Source of the DNA: Rhizobium sp. BK376
GTDB lineage: Bacteria; Pseudomonadota; Alphaproteobacteria; Rhizobiales; Rhizobiaceae
NCBI RefSeq assembly: GCF_004341625.1
Contig: NZ_SLZG01000037.1
Location: forward strand, 1-33,409
Length of the DNA: 33,409 bases
Direction of reading: 5' to 3'
A program made the position numbers and the translations under genes. Under the pieces are notes generated by a model. The model was not told the origin of the DNA and searched no databases. It saw nothing but the letters and a program-made list of their open reading frames with translations. Below, piece by piece: positions 26,689 to 33,409 of the stretch (the first letter of the stretch is position 1; the number at the start of each line of letters is the position of its first letter).

Positions 26689-27963
26689 ATGCTATCTGAG
26701 GACGGCCAGTCCGAGATTGAAAGACCGATCGCGATGCAGAGTGCTGGGTCGCGTGGGACGGCCTCTTTCACCGGAAGTGTGGGTGTCCTGCTCGCGCTGG
26801 CCATGTTCATCAACTTCCTCGACCGCGGGAACCTCGCAACCGCCGCGCCGCTCATCAAGGAGGAACTCAACCTCACCAACACCCAATTCGGACTTCTTGT
26901 GTCGGCCTTCTTCTGGGTTTATGTGCCAAATCAATTGGCCGCCGCCTGGCTAGTGGTGACTTTTAGCGCCTATCGCGCACTGGTGGTCGGGTTGATCGTC
27001 TGGTCGATTGCCACGATACTGACTGGCTTCGCTGGCGGTTTCGTGAGCCTGCTGGCACTTCGTATCCTTCTGGGCATCGGCGAGAGCGCCAGCTTTCCCG
27101 CCACCTCAAAGTTGCTGGCTCAAAACCTCCCGCCGGAAAGGCTCGGCTTCGCAAATGCGCTGGTCAGCGCAGGCATTATCCTCGGCCCGGCCGCAGGAAC
27201 TTTTTTGGGGGGACTTTTGATCGCCCATTTCGGATGGCGGCCACTGTTCATACTGTTCGGTCTCGCTTCGCTGTTGTGGCTGGTTCCGTGGCTGCGGCTT
27301 GAACAACGGCCCGTTGAGGAATTGGTCGAAAACAGAAACGCATCCGGACCGACCTTTCGTGAAATACTCACTCGCAGGGAACTTTGGGGTGCGGCGATGG
27401 GGCACTTCGCCAGCAACTATACGTTCTACACGATAACAACATGGCTTCCGCTCTATCTGGTGAAAGTTCAAGGCTTTACTATCCCTCAGATGGCCCTGGT
27501 CGGTGGGCTGGTCTATGCCGCGTCCGCGTTGTTTTCGCTGTGCGGCGGCTGGATCGCAGATCGCTGGATGTCCGCCGGAGGGAGCGCAAATCGAGTTCGG
27601 AAAACCTTCATCGGCGCCTCCTGCGTCGTGGCCATTGTCTGCATGCTTATGTGTGCATCGGGGAATACGGAGCTTGCGGTCGCAGGCCTTCTGCTGTCTT
27701 CGATCGGTCAAGGTCTTGGCGGCTTCAACCTTTACGCTATCGGCCAGACACTCGCAGGACCGACTGGAACTGCGAAGTGGATCGGGCTTCAGAACTGCAT
27801 CGGCAACATGTCGGGAATCGTCGCTCCAATTTTCACCGGGGTGATCGTCGACGCCACTGGGGCATATACACCGGCCTTCTTCGTCGCCGCTGGAATGTCG
27901 CTGGCAGCACTCGTGTCTTGGACGATTGTTATACCTAGGATCCAGCGTATCGATTGGAAATGA
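26689..27963 (+). CDS. MFS transporter, ACS (anion:cation symporter)-like
   Basis: A 424-residue permease with twelve predicted membrane helices. Features typical of the ACS family are FINFLDRGNLATAAPLIKEE in helix 1, FGLLVSAFFWVYVPNQL, LRILLGIGESASFPA, and a central basic loop before FYTITTWLPLYLV. Such proteins import organic anions such as hexuronates, phthalates or short acids; the substrate is not assigned. ATG 26689 lies three bases after the stop of the giant kinase gene, with GTG at 26686 as an alternative, so translation is likely coupled. It meets the aquaporin gene convergently after 27 bases. Confidence 0.93.
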   Translation: MLSEDGQSEIERPIAMQSAGSRGTASFTGSVGVLLALAMFINFLDRGNLATAAPLIKEELNLTNTQFGLLVSAFFWVYVPNQLAAAWLVVTFSAYRALVVGLIVWSIATILTGFAGGFVSLLALRILLGIGESASFPATSKLLAQNLPPERLGFANALVSAGIILGPAAGTFLGGLLIAHFGWRPLFILFGLASLLWLVPWLRLEQRPVEELVENRNASGPTFREILTRRELWGAAMGHFASNYTFYTITTWLPLYLVKVQGFTIPQMALVGGLVYAASALFSLCGGWIADRWMSAGGSANRVRKTFIGASCVVAIVCMLMCASGNTELAVAGLLLSSIGQGLGGFNLYAIGQTLAGPTGTAKWIGLQNCIGNMSGIVAPIFTGVIVDATGAYTPAFFVAAGMSLAALVSWTIVIPRIQRIDWK

Positions 27964-27990
27964 CCAAGGGCAAGGTACCATCCACCCGGA

Positions 27991-28803
27991 TCACTTGGCT
28001 GACTCGAGAGACAGCTTCTTTTCGTGAGGATAGAAAGGTCGAATGAGCAGGTGCTGTGCGCCGCCACCGACCAACCCGCCAATCAAGGGGCCCGCGATCG
28101 GCACCCACCAGTAGTCTACGACACCGGGAAAGGCAGCTTTGTCCCATCCGGCTAACCAGGCGAATACGCGTGGACCAAAATCGCGGGCTGGGTTCAAGGC
28201 CCATCCCTCCAGGTAGCCCGACGATGCGCCGATGACGGCGACGATCAAGCCGATCACGATCGCACCGAAGTTTGCACGCGGTGCGATCGTGTTGAACTCG
28301 TCCGTAAGGGCGAAGATACCGAACACCAGAAAGGCGGTGATAGTGATCTCGTTCACAAAGGCTCTCGCGGGAGTAATCGCCAGTCCGGGAGAGGTGAAGA
28401 AGACGCCCGACGCGCCGCCTTCGGCACGCGCCATGTGCTGCGTCGCATTGAAGGAGTCTATGACCGAGGAATATAGCCCGTATACGATCGCAGCCCCTAT
28501 GAAGGCGCCCACCACTTGCGCGATCCAATAGGGCACGACCTTTTTCCAAGCGAAGCCCCGAAACACGGCCAGCGCCAACGTCACGGCTGGATTCGCATGG
28601 GTGCCGGAAACCGCGCCCGTAACGTAGATCGCTATCGACACTGAAAGACCCCAAGTGATGCAGAGGCCCCAATATGCCGTTTTGTATGGGCTTGGGTCGT
28701 AAAGGAAATACATTGCGGCCGCGGAGCAGCCGAACGTGATGATTATGATTAACGCGACAGCCTCGGAGATTAGCTCTCCAACCAGCTCGTGATAGCGTCC
28801 CAT
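27991..28803 (-). CDS. MIP-family channel, glycerol-facilitator type
   Basis: A 270-residue channel with six membrane helices and both NPA-type half-helices: N71-PA in SGTHANPAVT and N204-PARD in WALNPARDFGPR. The aspartate after the second NPA marks the glycerol-facilitator branch rather than strict water channels, so small polyols or other neutral solutes may pass. Start 28803 has AGGAG seven bases before it; an ATG nine codons upstream (28830) has no ribosome site. No glycerol kinase or glycerol-3-phosphate gene is nearby, so a role in glycerol use is not supported here; co-location with hydrolases suggests another small neutral solute. Confidence 0.92.
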   Translation of the reverse strand: MGRYHELVGELISEAVALIIIITFGCSAAAMYFLYDPSPYKTAYWGLCITWGLSVSIAIYVTGAVSGTHANPAVTLALAVFRGFAWKKVVPYWIAQVVGAFIGAAIVYGLYSSVIDSFNATQHMARAEGGASGVFFTSPGLAITPARAFVNEITITAFLVFGIFALTDEFNTIAPRANFGAIVIGLIVAVIGASSGYLEGWALNPARDFGPRVFAWLAGWDKAAFPGVVDYWWVPIAGPLIGGLVGGGAQHLLIRPFYPHEKKLSLESAK

Positions 28804-28902
28804 TGACCGAACTCCTGTTGATTTCTTCATCGCCGCCCAAGCCGGGTCGCGGCTCGGACTTTATCATCCAGCATCCTTTCGCATCGCATTCAGCGCATGC
28901 CT

Positions 28903-29817
28903 TCAAACTGCCAGAGCGGTTGTCTTTTGATGCTGCGATCCCGCCCGCCACTCGCCGGACAGATGCGCTAGGATCTCGTGCAGGAAGAACTGCGGTGCCT
29001 CCGTTGGCGAGAAGTGTCCGACTCCGGGCATGAACCGGAAGGAGAAATTGCTCAAAAATTTGTCGAGTTGGTCAGCCCATGCGGTGGGGAACAGTGGATC
29101 ATGTTCGGGCCACAGCACGGAAACCGGCTTGTTCAGACGCTCGCCCGCTTGCGGCATGGTTTCTTCAGCGTAGTCCGAAATTGGATTCCCCTCGATAGTC
29201 CTGAACCAGGTCACGCCCGCCGTGAAGGCGCCCGGCGGAGAGTAGACTTCGACCATGTGGTCGAGCAGCTCGTCGGTCACGGTAGAACCGGGACCAGACC
29301 AGCCGTCGAGATGGACCTTCAGCAACGCACGAATGGCGTCAGGTTTTCCATCGAAGACCTGCTCGACAAGCTTGGTTCTAAAGAAGGTCGCGTGCCAGAA
29401 TTCGTTCACGGCCTTGACGTCGAGAATCCGTTTTCCCACGCCGGGAAGCGGCGGTGCCAGAACGAGCGCGGAGACGAGGTCCGGGCGGAGTCGCGCCACC
29501 ATCTGAACGGTGAAGCCGCCAATGTCGTATCCGACAAGAATTACGTCTCGGAGACCCAGTTCTTCGATAAGGCCAATCACCGCAGAGGCCTGGCCGTCTC
29601 TGGATAAGGCGGAGTCTCCGCGATCAAGATGCTTGTCGGAGAGTCCGAAGCCGCGAAGGTCCGGAACGACCGTCATGGCGTGAGGCGCGACTAACTCGGC
29701 AAGCCTGTCATATTCGTGTCCGTCGCCGGGCGAGCCATGAATCATGACGACGGCCCGACCTGAGCCATTCTTGCGGTAGGCGAGACGGAATCCATCGATT
29801 GGTTTGGTGAAAAGCAT
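28903..29817 (-). CDS. Alpha/beta hydrolase of epoxide hydrolase/dehalogenase class
   Basis: 304 residues. Oxyanion motif H27-G-S-P, D53-LRGFGLSD, nucleophile D98 in VGYDIGG (aspartate, as in epoxide hydrolases and haloalkane dehalogenases, not serine), acid in LWPEHDPLFP and catalytic histidine in GVGHFSPTEAP. It should open epoxides or remove halides from small organic compounds; which is unclear because the cap residues cannot be assigned by eye. GGAG precedes the ATG. Two palindromic sites lie 81-131 bases upstream. Gap to the aquaporin gene is 99 bases on the same strand. Confidence 0.9.
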   Translation of the reverse strand: MLFTKPIDGFRLAYRKNGSGRAVVMIHGSPGDGHEYDRLAELVAPHAMTVVPDLRGFGLSDKHLDRGDSALSRDGQASAVIGLIEELGLRDVILVGYDIGGFTVQMVARLRPDLVSALVLAPPLPGVGKRILDVKAVNEFWHATFFRTKLVEQVFDGKPDAIRALLKVHLDGWSGPGSTVTDELLDHMVEVYSPPGAFTAGVTWFRTIEGNPISDYAEETMPQAGERLNKPVSVLWPEHDPLFPTAWADQLDKFLSNFSFRFMPGVGHFSPTEAPQFFLHEILAHLSGEWRAGSQHQKTTALAV

Positions 29818-29897
29818 TGGTTGTCTCCGTACGTTAATGTTGCGCTACTTGCAATTGCGTCCGGAAATACTGGAGTAATTTATCCTCAGCAGCGACA

Positions 29898-29948
29898 ATA
29901 CTATAGTGTCGCCTAGACCACGGGCTATAGTTACAGATACTAAGGTAT
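29898..29948. promoter_or_regulatory. Palindromic sites F1 and F2 upstream of the hydrolase
   Basis: F1 is ATAC-TAAG-GTAT (29937-29948), perfect half-sites. F2 is ATAC-TATA-GTGT (29898-29909). A perfect inverted repeat ACTATAG (29900-29906) / CTATAGT (29925-29931) overlaps F2. F1 and F2 starts are 39 bases apart. Confidence 0.45.
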
Positions 29949-30282
29949 TGTTGCTACGTCGAAACGTACGCCATCGTGTAGATGGCCCGAACGGAATGGC
30001 TCGCATTGCGATCGAAGCAGCGTTCCGCATATGCGTCTTAAAACGTATCCGCTATTCGCGGGGTCGATGTTTTCGGAGGTGCATTGCGGGCGGGGCATTT
30101 ACCTAGGCAGCTTGTACCCGTGGCCCGATAAAGGGCGAATTCGTACTGCAGCGTGGATCCACCCATTGGCCAGTCCTTCCGGAATGGGCCGGAGGTTCGT
30201 CTTTCGGCGCTTTCGAGATTCAGGTCAGCAACTATTGAGGCGGATGTTCTGCCTCAGATATGGCCAGATTGAACGGGGGGCG
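29949..30282. other. Intergenic sequence, no gene seen
   Basis: About 330 bases between the hydrolase operator region and the end of the START-like gene. Plus-strand frames running through it (for example one starting at 30031) have no ribosome site and overlap the neighbouring gene antisense. A CCTAGG palindrome lies near 30105. Confidence 0.35.
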
Positions 30283-30807
30283 CTAGTTTCGGAGCGCGGC
30301 CCGCCCTATGCTAGCGGCAAACAGCGGCGTCTCTGCGTCGTTATGCGCTTGCGCGATAGGGTGGTTTTGAGTGCGCAGCAGATCAAAGGGAATTCCCTGG
30401 CGCTCCAGGAGCGCGCGCATTTCGTCGGTTGCGAAGGACTGGACGTGCGTCGTGAGTTCGCACCGGTCCTCGGCAATCTTCTTGGCGGTAAGCTCCCATC
30501 GCACGTGAACCATCGTCCTGCCATTAGGAGTGAATATGTCCGAGTCGGAATCGAGAATAAGATGATCCTTCTTTGCCAGCGTTTCGATGAAGTGCTGGAC
30601 CATCAGGCTGCCTCCGATCGTCTCGACGTTGATCGCGACACGCTTGCCGTACGGAGTCTTCGTCGAGCCCGCCGCGATATGCGCCGGCGAACAACTTAGA
30701 TATTCCTCCTCGGTGATGCCGAAACACCATTTTGGGATGTCAATCTTCTCGATCGGAGCGTTGATGCCCGCCGTGGTGCTCACGTCGACGATCTGGTTCT
30801 CTTGCAT
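30283..30807 (-). CDS. START/SRPBCC-like hypothetical protein
   Basis: A 174-residue protein. I do not recognise a named family, but the strand pattern VAINVETIGGSLMVQHFIE, HLILDSDSDIFT, TMVHVRWELTAKKIAEDRCE then LTTHVQSFA followed by a long C-terminal helix resembles the START/SRPBCC ligand-binding fold. The ATG at 30807 has AAGGAG six bases upstream; a TTG two codons earlier is less likely. It is flanked by two hydrolase genes on the same strand and could hold or modify a related hydrophobic compound, which is an inference from context only. Confidence 0.6.
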   Translation of the reverse strand: MQENQIVDVSTTAGINAPIEKIDIPKWCFGITEEEYLSCSPAHIAAGSTKTPYGKRVAINVETIGGSLMVQHFIETLAKKDHLILDSDSDIFTPNGRTMVHVRWELTAKKIAEDRCELTTHVQSFATDEMRALLERQGIPFDLLRTQNHPIAQAHNDAETPLFAASIGRAALRN

Positions 30808-30955
30808 GGTCAACTCCTTTTAAGGTTCAAACAGGCACCGCACTGCGGCGGCTGCCGAAGGGATGGACGAGTGCTCACAGTGGTCTTCTTTACTTTCAAG
30901 GAGATCAGCGATCGGTACCGCGTTCATTGACGAGACGGTCGGAATTACATTGATT

Positions 30956-31858
30956 TTATCGGCCACCTGTCTCGCTGACGAACTCGCGCAACTGTTGAAG
31001 GAGGCGCTCCGGCTGCTCTTCCGCGATCCAGTGACCGCAATCTTCAATGGGTCTGACAGTCACTTTTTCGGCGACTTCCAGGAGCATCTGCTCCGCGATG
31101 GGAAGAAAGAAGCTAGCGGTCCCGCCAAGTCCAAGTACGGGCATCTTCAGCTTGCCCTTCTCAGTGAGAATGCGGCGGTTGTCTTCGGCGTCTTGCTCGA
31201 AGGCGCGAAACAGTTCGAGGCCTGCTCTCATGGCTCCTGGCGCGGTGTAGTCGGCGACATAGCGTTCGGCGTCAGCGATGGATATTGCGTCGGGATTGGC
31301 GCACAGCCTGAGATAGAAGGAGCGTAAGTAGGCAAATTCGTTGCCGCAGATCAGCATCTCGGCCACGTTGCCCGCTGCACCGTGCAGGTGGAAGTGCCAC
31401 AGCTTGGCCTGACTGAACTTCGTTGTGGCGACGCTCTCCATTCCTGTCGTACCGGCGATAGGCGCTTCCATGACAACCAGACGGTCGATGTCTTCGGGAA
31501 AGAGTGCCGCAAATGCGTACCCGACTTGCATACCGAGGTCGTGGCTGACGACGGTGATCCGCTTTCTGGCGCCGAGGTGGTCGAGCAACGCTTTGATGTC
31601 CTTTGCCATCGTGATTTTATCGTAGCCCGCTTGAGGTTTGGACGATCCGCCTGCTCCCCGGTAGTCTGGAGCCACGACGAACCAACCGTCGGCACGAAGC
31701 GGCTCTATGATGTGTCGCCACTCCCACCATGTTTGCGGCCAACCGTGTAGCAGCACCATTGTGCGGACATCCTGGCCGTCCCGCGGTGACATTCCCGCTG
31801 TCACGTAGTGAATGCGAACATCCGCATGATCGAACATGTTGTGTTGAAGGCGCTGCAT
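30956..31858 (-). CDS. Alpha/beta hydrolase, epoxide hydrolase-like
   Basis: 300 residues with H38-G-W-P, D65-YRGAGGSSKP, nucleophile D107 in VVSHDLGM and catalytic histidine in EDCGHWIAEEQP. The HGWP and SHDLG motifs are typical of soluble epoxide hydrolases and related fluoroacetate or haloalkane hydrolases. AGGAG is seven bases before the ATG. It is the second hydrolase of this class within 3 kb, but only distantly similar to the one at 28903, so recent duplication is unlikely. The gap of 148 bases to the START-like gene downstream allows an operon. Confidence 0.9.
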   Translation of the reverse strand: MQRLQHNMFDHADVRIHYVTAGMSPRDGQDVRTMVLLHGWPQTWWEWRHIIEPLRADGWFVVAPDYRGAGGSSKPQAGYDKITMAKDIKALLDHLGARKRITVVSHDLGMQVGYAFAALFPEDIDRLVVMEAPIAGTTGMESVATTKFSQAKLWHFHLHGAAGNVAEMLICGNEFAYLRSFYLRLCANPDAISIADAERYVADYTAPGAMRAGLELFRAFEQDAEDNRRILTEKGKLKMPVLGLGGTASFFLPIAEQMLLEVAEKVTVRPIEDCGHWIAEEQPERLLQQLREFVSETGGR

Positions 31859-33167
31859 GCGTTATCTCCTCTAGCCGACATTGCCAGTGCCGAAACTATC
31901 GGCCTGATGGGACGCTGCGCGAAATTGCACGATGGTGTGAATGGCCCGCACCTTGGTGTCGATGGCGCGCCGGGCAGTTCGGACTTGATCGGCTCTGGAA
32001 ACTCGGCCAGTCAGGTGATCACGGGCAGCGATCGATCAGTGGATGAAAGACGTCGCTCCAAGCCCGATCTTGGAAGATGGTTCGCGCACTGACTGGCTCG
32101 ATGGCCGCTCTTCAAACGTTCTACGAAGCGGAGCTTCGGTCCACTTGCTGTTGATCGTCGAACGCCGGTGTCTGCGGATCCGTAACTCTTTTTATGCGCC
32201 GCGCACGATACCACCGCCGTCAGGTTGATACGGGCAATCCCGGCAGAATCCTTGCGCAGTCTGCGCATTGCCTGAGGCTGTGCGAAACCTTCCGGCACTG
32301 CTTCGTTATCGCAGCGAGCCGAAGGTCTTGGACACCGAACTGTTCGTACAATTCAAGGCCCGATGCCGTATGGCTATGCCGCAAGTGTGACTTCCACCTT
32401 GGTTCAATCCTGACCGCATCCAAAAAACATGTAAATGATCGGCTGCATCTCTGATGAGATGGACGCGATCTCTCGCACAACAGCGTCCTCGCGAGGAATT
32501 CGGTCACCCGGGTGTCCAGGCGACCAATGGCAGGTTCCGGATGTTCAGCCTCGGCGGCTCGGCCGGAGATTACCGCGGCGCTGTAGAGGCTGAAGATCGG
32601 CTTCATCGCCAACCCGCGGACTTCGCTAGCAGCTGCGATCGCGGCCTTTATAGCCAGGCCGCGATGCCATTGAACCGAAGCGTCGAGCAGATAGTCAATG
32701 AAGACGAGAGTTACAGCGCCGACGAACATGTTGCCTGGGTACTCGCCGGATACACCGTCCTGTGGAGTATCAGAGATGCCGAGCGGCGCGAGAAGCGAGA
32801 GCTGGGCGACCGATTGGCTGGACGAATCCAATCAATCGTCTCCGGTAGGTTGTTTGGCTGGACGCGACAAAGGTCATTACAGGGAAAAAAGCAACAGTTG
32901 CGAAATGACCTCCCGGTTCCATAAATTAGGTTATGCGATTTTCAATCCAAGATTGAAATGCCGGTCGCTCATTTCTTGGCGGCACGGGCGCTCGGCTTCG
33001 TCTTAAGCTGTTATCTAATCAGGCTTTCTTTACTATTTTCGCAGCAATCTTCTGCGCACTGTTCACACGCAGGAGCTGTTTTGTCTTTTCCCCCGGGCAT
33101 TCTCGGTATATAAAGCTGTCACCAAGCAGCGCCAACGTTCGCTCTGACGGACGAGGAGGGACTCTAC
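31859..33167. other. Region without a confident gene, next to a transposon end
   Basis: About 1.3 kb of weak open frames on both strands. The best are a minus-strand frame 32220-32729 (MFVGAVTLVFIDYLLDASVQ..., moderate AGG before the ATG), an antisense plus-strand frame 32454-32924, and a minus-strand frame ending at 33019 whose segment LALLGDSFIYREC...SAQKIAAKIVKKA runs into the transposon end. None matches a family I know. It may be decayed DNA bordering the transposon. Confidence 0.4.
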
Positions 33168-33205
33168 GGGGCAAGAACAAGAGGAGTGCGAAATCGTACG
33201 CTAAG
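33168..33205 (+). repeat. Tn3-family 38-bp terminal inverted repeat
   Basis: Begins GGGG and ends ACGCTAAG exactly 38 bases later, the length and end bases conserved in Tn3-family repeats. It lies 19 bases beyond the transposase stop codon, the usual place. Confidence 0.75.
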
Positions 33206-33223
33206 GGCGAACAGAATGAGAAC

Positions 33224-33409
33224 TTATGTGACCCGCCGCAGCCCGGCTGGCAGACGAAGCGATCGAAATCCGTGCGGCATCTGATGTTCGGCATCCCATG
33301 TGTAGGTGCCGGTTAGGTTGATATGCTCCCAACTGAGCGGCGAGATGTGCTTCAACAGAGTATCAGGAATATCTCGACCCGCTCGCTTCAGCTGTGTGAT
33401 TGCACGGTC
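33224..33409 (-). CDS. tnpA: Tn3-family transposase TnpA, C-terminal fragment
   Basis: The 61 residues visible end with a TAA at 33224-33226. They include ITQLKRAGRDIPDTLLKHIS and PLSWEHINLTGTYTW, which matches the strongly conserved C-terminal signature (SPLGWEHINLTGDYxW) of Tn3-family DDE transposases. The gene runs off the right edge, so about 920 residues are missing from view. The final residues FRSLRLPAGLRRVT resemble the common FRPLR ending with a longer tail. Confidence 0.88.
   Translation of the reverse strand, partial: DRAITQLKRAGRDIPDTLLKHISPLSWEHINLTGTYTWDAEHQMPHGFRSLRLPAGLRRVT

Larger units (their letters stand above)
33168..33409 (-). mobile_element. Tn3-family transposon, tnpA-proximal end (truncated by window end)
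   Basis: A 38-bp terminal inverted repeat and the C-terminal part of a Tn3-type transposase reading towards it. The rest of the element lies beyond the window. TCTAC (33163-33167) would be the 5-bp target duplication if the other end matches. Confidence 0.8.

Noticed and set aside
27935..28951. 338-residue open frame on the minus strand over the aquaporin gene
   Set aside because: Same strand as the aquaporin but another phase; the aquaporin frame has NPA motifs and a ribosome site, this one is arginine-rich and featureless.
1..33409. CRISPR array, tRNA or rRNA genes
   Set aside because: No regularly spaced direct repeats and no tRNA- or rRNA-like sequence were noticed on reading; a dedicated search was not possible.

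Overview
The window looks like an accessory region (plasmid, symbiotic island or similar) of an alphaproteobacterium of the Rhizobiales, near Rhizobium, Sinorhizobium or Agrobacterium. This rests on the protein flavour, FixL/FixJ-type two-component proteins, promoters of the EcfG (general stress response) type GGAAC-N16-CGTT, and mobile DNA typical of rhizobial plasmids. It opens with the 3' end of a group II intron (1-87) and closes with the end of a Tn3-family transposon (33168-33409). No tRNA, rRNA, CRISPR array or replication gene was seen.

Layout. 146-4715: a broken GAF-GAF histidine kinase, a receiver-only response regulator, a GFA-family zinc protein and several small weak genes. 5066-9695: a 1077-residue PAS/GAF sensor kinase, a VOC-fold protein and a FixJ-like receiver-only regulator. 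9841-13325 (minus strand): a second VOC protein, then an operon-like set, read in the order AEC-family transporter, short-chain dehydrogenase, Tat-signal haloacid-dehalogenase-like protein. 13951-15261: a frameshifted general-stress protein and a GlsB/YeaQ membrane protein, head to head, each with an EcfG-type promoter. 15372-19540: a FixJ-type DNA-binding regulator, another receiver-only regulator, an NTF2-like protein and a second PAS kinase. 19824-27963: a zinc-type alcohol dehydrogenase, an 1848-residue protein-kinase/AAA/GAF/PAS/histidine-kinase fusion and an MFS transporter. 27991-31858 (minus strand): a glycerol-facilitator-type aquaporin, two alpha/beta hydrolases with an aspartate nucleophile and a START-like protein. 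31859-33167: no confident gene.

How it may work together. Three kinases share the FixL/TodS-type H-box (HE-[VI]-[NG]-QPL) and the same kind of PAS domain, while only one encoded regulator carries a DNA-binding domain. An imperfect palindrome, best form ATAC-HAAG-GTAT, occurs in the upstream regions of the AEC operon, the receiver-only regulator at 9321, the NTF2/regulator divergent pair, the second kinase, the alcohol dehydrogenase and a hydrolase. Two copies match at 17 of 18 bases although they lie 7.7 kb apart. I infer a local regulon in which several sensors feed one FixJ-type regulator (and two receiver-only decoys or sinks) that controls transporters and detoxification-type enzymes. The inducer is not evident from sequence. 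This is the main candidate for an undescribed system here.
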